Source of the DNA: Acidobacteriota bacterium
GTDB taxonomy: Bacteria; Acidobacteriota; Terriglobia; Acidiferrales; UBA7541
NCBI GenBank assembly: GCA_003224525.1
Contig: QHZB01000188.1
Location: 1-39,037, forward strand
Reading direction: 5' to 3'
Length of the DNA: 39,037 nucleotides
Part shown: positions 15,555 to 24,244 of the stretch, piece after piece
Layout: each line of letters begins with the position of its first letter
Position numbering within the stretch: position 1 is the first letter of the stretch
The notes under the pieces: model-generated
The model's database searches: none
What the model was told of the DNA's origin: nothing
The model's input: only the letters and a program-made list of their open reading frames with translations
Position numbers and translations under genes: made by a program

Positions 15555-16232
15555 CTACTCGAATTGTTTTCTGAACTGGGCGAATTCTTTTCTCAGGTCC
15601 GCAATCTCCTTTTGAGAGTCGGCAACGTCGTTGCGAAGTGCGGCGACTTCCTTCTCCAGGTGAGTAATCCTTTCTCCGTCGGCGGACGCAGGAGGGAGTT
15701 GCGGCTCAGCTACTGACTTGGCATCCCACTCCTCTACGTCGCCGGACAAAAGATGTACATAGCGGGCCTCTTTGGTCCCGGGCTGCCGGGGAAGAACCTT
15801 GACGAGCGGGGGCTCGCGCTTCATCAGGTGCTGCAGACTGGATTGCACGGCGCCCAAGTCGTCGAATGGGTGCATGCGCTCGGCACGGCCGCGAAGTTCG
15901 CCGGGCGTCTGCGGGCCGCGCAGCAACAAGACGCAGAGGATGGCGACCTCGTAACGATAGAAGTTGAAGGCTTCCTGGAGGCGGTGCTCGTACTTGGTGA
16001 CGCGGCTGTCCGCAGCGCTGACATAGCGGACGAGGGATTCTCCATCCAGAGAATGCAAAGCCTGGCGGACGGCAGCTTCGTCCAGGTTCATGACGGGATC
16101 GCGATTCGATTTCTGGTTGCAGGCGTTGACGAGGGCGTTCAGCGAAAGCGGATAGTATTCAGGAGTGGTGATCTCTTTTTCGATGAGGGAGCCCAGGACG
16201 CGGCATTCGACTTCGTTCAGCAGGATGTTCAC
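15555..16232 (-). CDS. YceH/UPF0502 (DUF480) family protein
   Basis: Predicted double winged-helix protein of the YceH/DUF480 family, function not established. The signature is clear: EVECRVLGSLIEKEITTPEYYPLSLNALVNACNQKSNRDPVM, followed by RYEVAILCVLLLRGPQTPGELRGRAERMHPFDDL. The C-terminus (about 190-225) is a heptad-like helix (LEKEVAALRNDVADSQKEIADLRKEF), probably a coiled coil that could support self-association. I chose GTG 16232, which starts with the canonical N-terminus (VNILLNEVECR). The open frame runs back to 16337 through a repetitive non-family stretch. No good ribosome site is visible at either start, so the start is uncertain by a few codons. It is convergent with the GH97 gene. 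Confidence 0.87.
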   Translation of the reverse strand: MNILLNEVECRVLGSLIEKEITTPEYYPLSLNALVNACNQKSNRDPVMNLDEAAVRQALHSLDGESLVRYVSAADSRVTKYEHRLQEAFNFYRYEVAILCVLLLRGPQTPGELRGRAERMHPFDDLGAVQSSLQHLMKREPPLVKVLPRQPGTKEARYVHLLSGDVEEWDAKSVAEPQLPPASADGERITHLEKEVAALRNDVADSQKEIADLRKEFAQFRKQFE

Positions 16233-16572
16233 AAGGTGGAATGATACAACGTTTGGGGACTGGTGATTGGTGACTGCTGACTGGAAGAGGCAGGGAGGCA
16301 AGGAAGTACGGGGTACATGAAAATGGATCGTTTTCAAACCAAAGGAGTTGCGGGACGAGCAATTTGTAAATGGCTGAATAGAAACGAGATGGACGACGGG
16401 AGATTTTGTTACTTGTGAAGAAGCGAAGAGCCGGGAACCCGGGCGGAATGATCGGGCAGGCGGCTGACAATCCCAAGGTATGTTAGTATAAAGGTAACAT
16501 AGTTGTCAAAACAAAGTTGAAGGTTACTTGTAAGCGCTTTGGATGCTGCGCGCTACAGGGGTGTTTGTTTGA
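16233..16572. other. Non-coding stretch between yceH and HigA remnant
   Basis: About 340 bp with no credible gene. It begins with a degenerate run of short direct repeats built from TGACTGG/TGATTGG (16258-16284). The middle is purine-rich and the end (around 16480-16530) is AT-richer than its surroundings. A toxin gene would be expected near the downstream HigA remnant, but none is recognisable here. Confidence 0.35.
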
Positions 16573-16780
16573 TCTGGCACCAGTCTAACCATCCCGGACG
16601 CTGCCGCAGCGCTGGGGCTAACGCGCACCAGGCTGTCTGAGCTGGTGAAGGAGAAGCACGGGATTTCTCTTGAAAATGGCCGCGCGATTGTCCAAGGTGT
16701 CCCGAGGCAGCGCCGAAAGCTGGCTTTCACAGCAAGCGCTGTACGATCTTGCGCGGGTCCGTGCCGGCGCATCAAGCTCA
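16573..16780 (+). pseudogene. HigA-like antitoxin remnant (frameshifted)
   Basis: Remnant of a HigA/addiction-module helix-turn-helix antitoxin. After an in-frame TGA at 16570-16572, one frame reads TIPDAAAALGLTRTRLSELVKEKHGIS. The neighbouring frame then continues MAARLSKVSRGSAESWLSQQALYDLARVRA, which is the normal HigA C-terminal order. Removing one A from the AAAA run at 16673-16676 would restore a continuous frame (GISLEMAARLSK). The first helix and start codon are also missing or altered. No intact higB toxin gene is adjacent. The end coordinate is approximate. Confidence 0.72.
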
Positions 16781-16916
16781 AGCGGCTGGCACTGGTTTAG
16801 CCAGTTTCAAGGCTGGTCATTTGCGGAAGGATCGTGCCCAAGAGTGCTATTCAACGAATCGTATAAAAGTCAAAAGGAAGTCACTCTGGCTGGGGAATGA
16901 GAACCTGGGGTAGACT

Positions 16917-17212
16917 ATGGTCGTAAAGATTCATCTGCGACCTGAGCGGGAAAATAATGATCAAGCGGGACGTTCAGCGCGGGCCGTAGCAAACCGTGGA
17001 TGAGTTTGTGGGGCGCCATTTCCCTGCTTCACGAGCAAGAAGCCTGTCTGGCCGAGCATAGCACCGAGATCCGGTCAAAAATCGAGCGCGGCTACGCAGC
17101 CGCGCAACGCGGAGAATTGATCGATTCCGACCAGGTTCGTTCCAGGCTGGATGAAAGGAAACGTGCTTGGCTCTCGAGAGAAGCACCAAGCATGAGCAGT
17201 TATCAATGTTAA
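16917..17212 (+). pseudogene. ParD-like type II antitoxin remnant (two frameshifts)
   Basis: Remnant of a ribbon-helix-helix/ParD-like antitoxin. Frame of ATG 16917 gives MVVKIHLRPERENN. A short TVDEFVG piece in a second frame begins near 16993. From about 17012 a third frame gives AISLLHEQEACLAEHSTEIR and continues with ERGYAAAQRGELIDSDQVRSRLDERKRAWLSREA to the TAA at 17210-17212. The order and the DEFV and AAQRGELID-type motifs fit antitoxins of this group. Shifts lie near 16990-16993 and 17008-17014. No toxin ORF follows: the downstream lipoprotein start overlaps the remnant's stop codon. Confidence 0.65.
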
Positions 17213-17769
17213 TTCTAGATGGAACCCGTCACCTCAACTCTGTTGTACTGCTCCTTGCCTTGAGTTTGGCCGGTTGCGGGCAAGACGAAGGCAAGACCGC
17301 TTCCGCCGCAGCCTTTGACGATATTTTAATTAGCGTGGAGAGGCTATCAGACATTCACGGAGCTACGCACATCTGTGAATTAGTAGCGGCGATGAGCTTG
17401 AAGAGTCCCGGCAGGTCTGAAGAGTGTTCTAGCAGGCCCGCAGCGATGGCCGAAGAGTTGGAGAACGAATTTCTGAATGCTTTCCAGAAAAACCCGGCTT
17501 GCAAAGGGATCACGCTAATTGTTGGAACTGACGACTCCGCAAGGCTGGCAACCCCTGAGGAACAGCAAAGATTGGCGCATGCAAAGTATCGCCTCTATTT
17601 CCATCTCACGGTGACGAAAGAAGGAGACGTGAACTGGGACAATTCGAACTGGCAACTAGAGCGAATCCTTGGCGACAGCAAGCCAGTACACGGATCGATG
17701 AGGAACCTCGAAAAAGAAACTACCGCCTTCTGCGCCGTTGTTCGGGGTGAGGGTGGTTCCGTCCGTTAG
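17206..17769 (+). CDS. Hypothetical lipoprotein
   Basis: Small secreted lipoprotein of 187 residues, family not recognised. The N-terminus has a hydrophobic signal (NSVVLLLALS) and a lipobox LAGC with Cys-24 as the lipidation site. The mature part has four further cysteines around THICELVAAM, EECSSRP, NPACKGITL and AFCAVV, which may form disulfides. ATG 17206 is chosen because it places the signal peptide correctly. The longer frame from 17167 runs through the antitoxin remnant. The gene overlaps that remnant's stop codon and precedes the sugar isomerase-like gene by 62 bp. No function can be assigned. Confidence 0.7.
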   Translation: MLILDGTRHLNSVVLLLALSLAGCGQDEGKTASAAAFDDILISVERLSDIHGATHICELVAAMSLKSPGRSEECSSRPAAMAEELENEFLNAFQKNPACKGITLIVGTDDSARLATPEEQQRLAHAKYRLYFHLTVTKEGDVNWDNSNWQLERILGDSKPVHGSMRNLEKETTAFCAVVRGEGGSVR

Positions 17770-17831
17770 GTATACTCGCCGGCGCATTCCTCCAGGACTT
17801 CATGGTGGATGCGGAGTGGAATTGAGGGGCG

Positions 17832-18887
17832 ATGAGAACAATCAAAGGACCAGGGATATTTCTGGCGCAGTTTGCTGGCGATGCGGCGCCGTTCAACAGT
17901 TTAAAGAGCATCGCATCGTGGGCCGCGGGGCTCGGCTATAAAGGGGTGCAAATCCCGTGCTGGGATGCCCGCTTGTTTGATCTGCAGCGAGCGGCAGAGA
18001 GCAAAAGCTACTGCGACGAGATCCGCGGCACCCTGGCGGGCCACGGCCTTGCCGTCACCGAACTCTCGACCCATCTTCAAGGGCAGTTGGTGGCCGTGCA
18101 TCCCGCGTATGACGTGGCGTTCGATGGGTTCGCGCCGGAAAAACTGAGGGGCCACCCGCACGCGAGGCAAGCCTGGGCGGTTGAACAATTATTGCTTGCG
18201 GCGCGCGCGTCCGCCAATCTGGGACTTGCGGCACATGTTACCTTTTCCGGAGCGCTGGCGTGGCCGTATTTGTATCCGTGGCCGCAGAGACCGGCAGGGC
18301 TGATCGAAACTGCTTTTGAAGAGCTGGCGGCGCGCTGGCGTCCCATCCTGGATGCATTTGAAAAAGCAGGAGTGGATCTATGCTACGAAATCCATCCCGG
18401 CGAAGATTTGCACGATGGTGTCACGTTCGAAATGTTTTTGCAGCGCTGCGGCGATCATCCGCGGTGCAACATGCTTTTTGACCCGAGTCATTTCCTGCTG
18501 CAGCAGCTCGATTATCTGGAGTTCATCGATCTGTATCACCGCCGTATTAAAATGTTTCACGTGAAGGATGCGGAATTTCGTCCGACAGGCCGCCAGGGCG
18601 TTTACGGAGGCTACCAAACCTGGGCCAATCGAGCTGGAAGGTTTCGTTCGCCGGGTGACGGGCAAGTTGATTTCAGCGCCATATTTTCCAAGCTGACGCA
18701 GTATGATTTTCCCGGGTGGGCGGTGCTGGAATGGGAATGTTGCGTCAAGAGCGGCGAGCAGGGGGCGGCCGAAGGTGCGCCGTTTATCGAACGGCATATC
18801 ATTCAGGCTGCGGGCGGCAGTTTTGATGATTTCGCAAGTTCGGGCGCGGATCAACGCGCCAATCGCAGGATGTTAGGACTAGATTGA
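17832..18887 (+). CDS. Sugar phosphate isomerase/epimerase-like TIM-barrel protein
   Basis: Xylose-isomerase-like TIM barrel (AP_endonuc_2 superfamily) of 351 residues. Probable metal ligands are spread as usual for the fold: YEIHPGEDLHDG (Glu, His), NMLFDPSHFLLQQ (Asp, His), IKMFHVKDAEF (His, Asp) and AVLEWECC (Glu) near the C-terminus. The N-terminal barrel strand GYKGVQIPCWD is also typical. It is followed 15 nt later by a Gfo/Idh/MocA dehydrogenase, a frequent pairing in the catabolism of cyclitols or oxidised (keto) sugars. Carbohydrate is the likely substrate class, but the exact sugar is not readable. The start ATG follows GGGGCG. Confidence 0.88.
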   Translation: MRTIKGPGIFLAQFAGDAAPFNSLKSIASWAAGLGYKGVQIPCWDARLFDLQRAAESKSYCDEIRGTLAGHGLAVTELSTHLQGQLVAVHPAYDVAFDGFAPEKLRGHPHARQAWAVEQLLLAARASANLGLAAHVTFSGALAWPYLYPWPQRPAGLIETAFEELAARWRPILDAFEKAGVDLCYEIHPGEDLHDGVTFEMFLQRCGDHPRCNMLFDPSHFLLQQLDYLEFIDLYHRRIKMFHVKDAEFRPTGRQGVYGGYQTWANRAGRFRSPGDGQVDFSAIFSKLTQYDFPGWAVLEWECCVKSGEQGAAEGAPFIERHIIQAAGGSFDDFASSGADQRANRRMLGLD

Positions 18888-18902
18888 AATGGGACGAGGA
18901 TC

Positions 18903-20114
18903 ATGACAGCCAATCCAAAAGGCACTGATGCAATAAACCGGCGTCTCCGGCTAGGTATGGTCGGCGGCGGACCGGGGGCTTTCATTGGGGCGGTTCACCG
19001 CATTGCGGCGCGGCTCGACGATCGTTTTGAGCTGGTGGCGGCGGCTTTGTCGTCGAATCCCGAGCGAAGCCGCGCCGGGGCTCTTGAACTGCATATCGCG
19101 CCGGAGCGTGCTTACGGAAGTTTCGCGGAAATGGCAGCAGCGGAGGCGAAGAGGCCGGACCGGATTGACGCCGTCTCGATTGTCACACCCAATCATCTTC
19201 ATTTCGAGCCGGCGAAAGCGTTCTTGGAGGCGGGCATTCACGTTATTTGCGACAAGCCGCTGACCACAACGGTGGAAGATGCCTTGGCGCTGGCGCAGAT
19301 CGTGCGGCGCAGCGGGCTGATTTTTGGATTGACGCATAATTACACGGGTTATCCCCTGGTGCGGCAGGCTCGAGAGATGATTGAGGCCGGGGAACTTGGG
19401 CGAATTCGCGTCGTGCAGGTGGAGTACGCGCAGGACTGGCTGACCACGGCGGTAGAGAGGACTGGGCAGAAACAGGCCGTTTGGCGCACTGATCCAGCGC
19501 AGAGCGGACCTGCGGGTTCCCTTGGGGATATTGGAACGCACGCGTACAACATCGCCTGTTTTGTGACGGGACTGCGCTGCGATCAGGTGGCGGCCGACGT
19601 TTCCATTTTCGTGCCGGGGCGGCGGCTCGACGACAACGTGCAAGTGCTCTTGCGATTTGAGGGCGGCGCACGAGGAATGTTGTGGGCGAGCCAGGTGGCT
19701 CCCGGAAACGAGAACAACCTTCGCTTGCGGGTTTATGGGGAGAAGGCGGGAATCGAGTGGGGGCAGGAAAATCCGAACTATCTGCGGTTCACTCCTTATG
19801 GGAAGCCGCCGGTTACGATCAGCCGGGCCGGGGCTGGGGCCACGCCTTCGGTGAAGCAGGCGAGCCGCATCCCCTCCGGGCATCCCGAGGGGTATCTGGA
19901 GGCGTTCGCGCAGCTTTATACGGACTTGGCTGAGCAGATCGCTGCACGGAACGCCCGGCGCGCTGCGATGCCCGCATCGCTGCTTGTGCCGAAAGTGGAG
20001 GACGGCGTAGAAGGAGTTCGTTTCATCTCGGGAGTCCTGGAATCTTCTCGCCAAAACTCGGCCTGGGTGAAGATGCCGGCGTCCGAGCAGGGAGAGAAAA
20101 CCAGGCCGGCCTGA
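18903..20114 (+). CDS. Gfo/Idh/MocA family NAD(P)-dependent oxidoreductase
   Basis: Dehydrogenase of 403 residues acting on sugar or cyclitol hydroxyls. The N-terminal Rossmann fold has [12 protein letters not shown]. The strand [21 protein letters not shown] is followed by CDKPLTTT, which carries the family's catalytic Lys-Pro motif. The substrate domain includes [12 protein letters not shown] with the conserved Asp and His. The start ATG has GAGG 6 nt upstream. Close spacing (15 nt) to the isomerase/epimerase-like gene implies a two-step sugar conversion. On the opposite strand there is a long open frame (18951-20132), which I regard as a codon-bias shadow. Confidence 0.93.
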   Translation: MTANPKGTDAINRRLRLGMVGGGPGAFIGAVHRIAARLDDRFELVAAALSSNPERSRAGALELHIAPERAYGSFAEMAAAEAKRPDRIDAVSIVTPNHLHFEPAKAFLEAGIHVICDKPLTTTVEDALALAQIVRRSGLIFGLTHNYTGYPLVRQAREMIEAGELGRIRVVQVEYAQDWLTTAVERTGQKQAVWRTDPAQSGPAGSLGDIGTHAYNIACFVTGLRCDQVAADVSIFVPGRRLDDNVQVLLRFEGGARGMLWASQVAPGNENNLRLRVYGEKAGIEWGQENPNYLRFTPYGKPPVTISRAGAGATPSVKQASRIPSGHPEGYLEAFAQLYTDLAEQIAARNARRAAMPASLLVPKVEDGVEGVRFISGVLESSRQNSAWVKMPASEQGEKTRPA

Positions 20115-20266
20115 AGTTCCAGCCCTACACAATCGATGGGAGGGACTGCGCCGGGCTTGTTCGAAGCTGGGACGTGGAATCCCATTTCCGGGCGATTGGG
20201 GGAGATTTCGGCAAAGGAATTCCCGCTAAACCATTGAAGCAAAATATACTTAGCGAAGGGAACCTG

Positions 20267-20282
20267 GGGCCGGAGAGTTGCG
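20267..20282 (+). promoter_or_regulatory. Possible sigma-54 (-24/-12) promoter upstream of the efflux operon
   Basis: The segment GGG-CCGGAGAGT-TGCG has GG and GC dinucleotides 10 bp apart and an intact TTGC, as in -24/-12 promoters. It would suit the NtrC-type activator encoded in the same cluster. However, the AC of the TGGCAC consensus is missing. The predicted start of transcription would also fall inside or next to the ribosome site of the ATG at 20303, which weakens the case. Confidence 0.22.
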
Positions 20283-20302
20283 TTCTAGTAGGTGACAATA
20301 TC

Positions 20303-21556
20303 ATGGATATCCAGCGACCATCGAACGCCCGCGCCAAGAAGATCAGACGGATCGTGTACGGCACCGTCGCGCTCCTCCTCGTCGGAGGGGTAACCTATGG
20401 ACTCTCGAAGCTCCGGCCTGCGGCGCCAAGCGTGGACCGTGCCACGATCTGGCCCGATGAAGTGAAACGCGGGCCAATGCTGGTGGAGAGGCATGGCTTG
20501 GGAACGCTGGTGCCCGAAGACATCCGGTGGATCGCTGCACAGACAGACTCGCGAATAGACCGGTGGGTGCTGCGCCCTGGGGCCATCGTCAAGCCAGATT
20601 CCATCATTATGGAACTGAGTGACCCAACGTTGCAGCGAGAGGCGCTTGACGCGGAATTCCAGCTCAAAGGGGCGGAAGCGGACTACGCAAACCTTAAGGT
20701 GCAAGTTGACAGCGATCTGATGAACCAAAAGGCAAACGAAGCCGCCGTGCGCAGTGATTTCGAGCAGGCCCACCTGCAACATGTCGTAGACGAAAAGCTA
20801 TTCAAAGAGGGCATCGGGTCTGACCATATCAGGAATCTCTCCAGAGTGAGGGAAGAACAACTGGAGATTCGCGTGAGGCTGGAGGGTGAACGGACGAAAA
20901 TCTCCGCGGATTCGGCGAAAGCGCGGCTGGCCGCGCAGCAGGCGAAAATCGATGAACAGAAAGCTCTCTATCAACTGAAAAAGAGCCAAGTGGAGGCGCT
21001 GCATGTTCGCGCGGGCATCAACGGCGTATTGCAGCTGGTGCCAGTGGAAGTCGGCCAGCATGTGACGCCCGGCACAAACCTGGCACGGGTGGCTGACCCG
21101 AAGAAACTCAAAGCAGAAATCAAGATTGCGGAGACGCAAGCGAAAGATGTGCTGATTGGGCAAAAAGCGACGATTGACACACGCAACGGCGTAGTGAACG
21201 GGCATGTTTCACGGATCGATCCGTCCGTCGTGAACGGCACCGTGACCGTGGACGTGACCATCACGGATCCCCTGCCGAACGGTGCGAGGCCGGATTTGAG
21301 CGTGGATGGAACTGTGGAGATCTCGAACATAAAGGACGTGCTCTACGTGGGACGCCCAGTGCACGGGCAGGAGAACAGTACTATCGGAATTTTCAAGATC
21401 ATTGATGACGGATCGGAGGCGGTGCGCGTCAATGTTAAGTTGGGGCGAAGCTCGGTGAACACAGTCGAGCTCCTGGATGGATTGAAGGTCGGGGACAAGG
21501 TGATCCTCTCCGACATGTCCGCCTGGGACAACTTCGACCGGATCCGCCTGAAGTAA
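20303..21556 (+). CDS. HlyD/MacA-like periplasmic adaptor subunit
   Basis: Membrane-fusion protein of 417 residues, linking an inner-membrane ABC transporter to an outer component. It has an N-terminal anchor (about residues 14-32, RIVYGTVALLLVGGVTYGL) and a first half-barrel (LGTLVPEDIRWIAAQTDSRI). A long coiled-coil hairpin follows (about 110-235, rich in Lys/Glu/Ala/Gln, e.g. AKARLAAQQAKIDEQKALYQLKKSQVE). Then come a lipoyl-like return strand (VRAGINGVLQLVPVEVGQHV) and a beta-barrel/MP domain. I chose ATG 20303 because the anchor then begins normally. The open frame to 20174 adds 43 unrelated residues. It is the first gene of a seven-gene plus-strand cluster with two ABC permeases, two ATPases and a two-component pair. 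Confidence 0.9.
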   Translation: MDIQRPSNARAKKIRRIVYGTVALLLVGGVTYGLSKLRPAAPSVDRATIWPDEVKRGPMLVERHGLGTLVPEDIRWIAAQTDSRIDRWVLRPGAIVKPDSIIMELSDPTLQREALDAEFQLKGAEADYANLKVQVDSDLMNQKANEAAVRSDFEQAHLQHVVDEKLFKEGIGSDHIRNLSRVREEQLEIRVRLEGERTKISADSAKARLAAQQAKIDEQKALYQLKKSQVEALHVRAGINGVLQLVPVEVGQHVTPGTNLARVADPKKLKAEIKIAETQAKDVLIGQKATIDTRNGVVNGHVSRIDPSVVNGTVTVDVTITDPLPNGARPDLSVDGTVEISNIKDVLYVGRPVHGQENSTIGIFKIIDDGSEAVRVNVKLGRSSVNTVELLDGLKVGDKVILSDMSAWDNFDRIRLK

Positions 21557-21656
21557 CGGTGTGTCGCCCTTCGAGGGCGCTTCGGAATTGAGGATTCCCG
21601 ATTTCCGCGCCCGCTAAGAAATCGCGACGGGCGCCCGCGGAGGATTGAAGGTGCCC
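21557..21656. other. Spacer with short hairpins
   Basis: 100-bp spacer between the adaptor and the first permease gene. It holds a perfect stem CGCCCT-TCG-AGGGCG (21565-21579) and a GCGCCC/GGGCGC pair bracketing the next 20 or so bases. Neither is followed by a T run, so they may be RNA-processing or stability hairpins that set different expression levels within the operon, not terminators. Confidence 0.3.
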
Positions 21657-24161
21657 ATGCTCTTCGAGGACGTGCGGTACGGCCTGCGAATGCTCGCGAA
21701 AAATCCTGGTTTTAGCTTCATTGCCATTGTGACGCTCGCGCTGGGCATCGGTGCAAACACGGCGATCTTCTCCCTGCTCAATCAAGTGCTGTTGCGGCGG
21801 CTGCCGGTGCGGAATCCGGGCGAGTTGGTGGTGCTGAAGTCGCCCGGACCGAAACATGGGCATGTCTGGAGCGATGGCGACGATGCGGAGGTTTTTTCCT
21901 ACCCACTGTACAAGGGGCTGGCAAAAAACACGGCTGTTTTTGACGGCGTGATGGCGCGCTATCAATTTTCCGCCGCCATTGCGAGCCACGGACAGACCGA
22001 CCGTAGCTCTGGCGAACTGGTGACCGGAAATTATTTCGAGGTGCTGGGCGTGCGGCCGGCCCTCGGCCGAGTGCTGTCGCCTGCCGATGACGATGTCCAA
22101 GGCGCCCATCCCGTCCTGGTCCTTAGCCATGGCTATTGGACGGGGCATTTCGGCGGGGATGCCGGAGTGCTGAATCAGACGATTCTGGTGAACAACACGG
22201 AAATGACCATCGTCGGCGTTGCGCAAACAGGATTCAGCGGCGTCCAGGTGGGACAGACGCCGGATATTTTTGTGCCCATGACCATGAAGGGGCAGATGAC
22301 CCCCATCGGCAATGGGTTGGACGACTGGAATGATTCGTTTTTGGCAGTGTTGGCGCGCCGGAAGCCGGGCGTTTCCATGGAGCAGGCGCAGGCAGGGATT
22401 AACGTGGATTACCCAGGGCTGCTTGAGCAGCAAGCTGCCACCCTAAAGCTGCGCGCAGACGGAAAAGATAAGAAGGAGTTTCTAAGCAAGAAGATTGTAC
22501 TGTCTCCCGGTGCGCAGGGGAGGACGACGGTTCAGAGAGATTCGGGGCCGGCGCTGATGGCGCTGTTTGCCATGGTGGCGTTGGTGCTGCTGATTTCGTG
22601 CACCAACGTGGCGAATCTGCTGCTGGCAAAGGCGGCGGCAAGACAGCGCGAGTTTGCAATCCGTTCGGCCCTGGGAGCCACGCCGGGGCGGATGATGCGG
22701 CAACTGCTGGTGGAAAGCTTCCTCTCGGCAATGGGCGGAGGGGTTCTGGGACTGATTTTGGGCGCCTGGATAATGAACATTTTGACGCAAGCCGTCGTTT
22801 CTGAAGCAGGGATACAAGGGATCACGGCACAGGTGGATGGAGGTGTATTGGGATTTGCGGCGGCAGCGACGGGAGTCTCGGCGTTGCTTTTCGGGTTGAT
22901 TCCAGCTTGGCGCGCGACACGAACCGGTGTTTCGCAAATGCTGAAGGATCAAGGATCAACGACATCGGCGGGGCCTGGTCACGTGCGCTTCCGCAAGTAC
23001 CTCGTTGCGGGACAGGTGGCGTTCACGCTGCTATTGCTGACGGGCGGGGCGCTGTTTTCCCGGACGCTGTGGAATCTGCGGAAGCAAGACCTGGGACTGA
23101 CGACGGAGAACCTGATCACGTTTTCGATTGCGCCGCAGCTGAGCGGCTATGACGAGGCGAGAACGGTGGCGCTGGTCGACCAGTTGCGGGAACGGCTGGG
23201 GGCGCTTCCGGGAGTGCTCGGGGTGGGATCGTCGCAGATAGCGGTGCTGACCGGAACCGATATGGGCGGCAACATCACTGTGGAGGGCCGTCAAAACCTG
23301 GACACGGATGACCGGCACGTGAATTTTGACGCGGTGAGCCCGAATTATTTTTCGACCATGCGTATCCCGCGGCTTTCGGGACGCGAATTCAACGCCGGAG
23401 ACACAACCACGAGTACGAAAGTGGCGGTCATTAACGAAGCCATGGTGAAAGAGTTCTTTCCGAAGAGAAATCCGATCGGGGTGCACTTCGCGCTGGGCGG
23501 GGGAAATGACGTCAAGCCAAACATCGAGATCGTTGGTGTGGTGAGGAATGCAAAAGAGGGACACGTACGGGATCGAGAGCGGCCGTATTTTTATCAGCCG
23601 TATTCGCAATTCGGAAAACTCTACGGCATGAGTTTCTACGCCCGCAGCCAGCAAGACCCCCTGCTGATTGCGAATGCCCTGCGGGAAACGGTGCGGGGAG
23701 CAGACGCCAACTTGCCGGTGTACGACCTGAAGACGGTCGAGCGCGTGGTGGACGAAGATCTATTTGCGGAGCGGGTGATCGCGGGGCTTTCAGCGGCATT
23801 TGGCGGGCTGGCGGCGTTGCTGGCGGCGCTCGGGATTTATGGAGTGCTGGCCTACCTTGTCGTCCAGCGAACGCGGGAAATTGGAATTCGCGTGGCGCTG
23901 GGGGCAGGTGGCGGACACGTGAGAGGGCTGGTGTTCAAGGAGGTTGGGTGGATGGTGCTGGCGGGGGCGTTGGTGGGATTGCCATTGGCGTACGGGCTGG
24001 CGCGGCTGAGCGAGTCGCTGCTGTACGGGGTGCACGCGAGCGACGTTCCCGTGTATGCCGCATCGCTGGGGATCATCTGCCTGGTAGCCTTTGCAGCGTG
24101 CTACATCCCATCGCGGCGAGCCACACGGATCGATCCCATCGTAGCGCTGCGCTACGAATAG
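21657..24161 (+). CDS. MacB/FtsX-like ABC permease (large 'ADOP' type), first copy
   Basis: ABC transporter permease of about 834 residues with two tandem MacB_PCD-FtsX units, the architecture abundant in Acidobacteriota. The N-terminus (FEDVRYGLRMLAKNPGFSFIAIVTLALGIGANTAIF) is diagnostic. The first FtsX block is ALFAMVALVLLISCTNVANLLLAKAAARQREFAIRSALGA. The C-terminal block includes LAALGIYGVLAYLVVQRTREIGIRVALGA and ends with RATRIDPIVALRYE. Large periplasmic domains lie between. ATG 21657 gives the canonical start. A GTG at 21651 with GGAGG 7 nt upstream, or a TTG at 21645, are alternatives. It is followed by its probable ATPase at 24245. Likely substrates for MacB-type systems include lipids, peptides or antibiotics, and nothing here narrows that. 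Confidence 0.94.
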   Translation: MLFEDVRYGLRMLAKNPGFSFIAIVTLALGIGANTAIFSLLNQVLLRRLPVRNPGELVVLKSPGPKHGHVWSDGDDAEVFSYPLYKGLAKNTAVFDGVMARYQFSAAIASHGQTDRSSGELVTGNYFEVLGVRPALGRVLSPADDDVQGAHPVLVLSHGYWTGHFGGDAGVLNQTILVNNTEMTIVGVAQTGFSGVQVGQTPDIFVPMTMKGQMTPIGNGLDDWNDSFLAVLARRKPGVSMEQAQAGINVDYPGLLEQQAATLKLRADGKDKKEFLSKKIVLSPGAQGRTTVQRDSGPALMALFAMVALVLLISCTNVANLLLAKAAARQREFAIRSALGATPGRMMRQLLVESFLSAMGGGVLGLILGAWIMNILTQAVVSEAGIQGITAQVDGGVLGFAAAATGVSALLFGLIPAWRATRTGVSQMLKDQGSTTSAGPGHVRFRKYLVAGQVAFTLLLLTGGALFSRTLWNLRKQDLGLTTENLITFSIAPQLSGYDEARTVALVDQLRERLGALPGVLGVGSSQIAVLTGTDMGGNITVEGRQNLDTDDRHVNFDAVSPNYFSTMRIPRLSGREFNAGDTTTSTKVAVINEAMVKEFFPKRNPIGVHFALGGGNDVKPNIEIVGVVRNAKEGHVRDRERPYFYQPYSQFGKLYGMSFYARSQQDPLLIANALRETVRGADANLPVYDLKTVERVVDEDLFAERVIAGLSAAFGGLAALLAALGIYGVLAYLVVQRTREIGIRVALGAGGGHVRGLVFKEVGWMVLAGALVGLPLAYGLARLSESLLYGVHASDVPVYAASLGIICLVAFAACYIPSRRATRIDPIVALRYE

Positions 24162-24244
24162 CCGCGAGCAGATTTTGTTTTGTAGCGACGAGGGCGGGTG
24201 CAGGTGAACGGAGTTTCCGAGATCGAAAACGTGAAGGAGAGCAA

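Noticed and set aside
18951-20132. Long minus-strand open frame (393 codons) opposite the Gfo/Idh/MocA gene
   Set aside because: It mirrors a strongly supported plus-strand gene, has a low-complexity Arg/His-rich composition with no recognisable domain, and is explained by GC-rich codon bias.
21435-22433. Minus-strand open frame of 332 codons opposite the adaptor and first permease
   Set aside because: Spans two real genes on the other strand, His/Gln/Arg-rich, no domain; a shadow frame.
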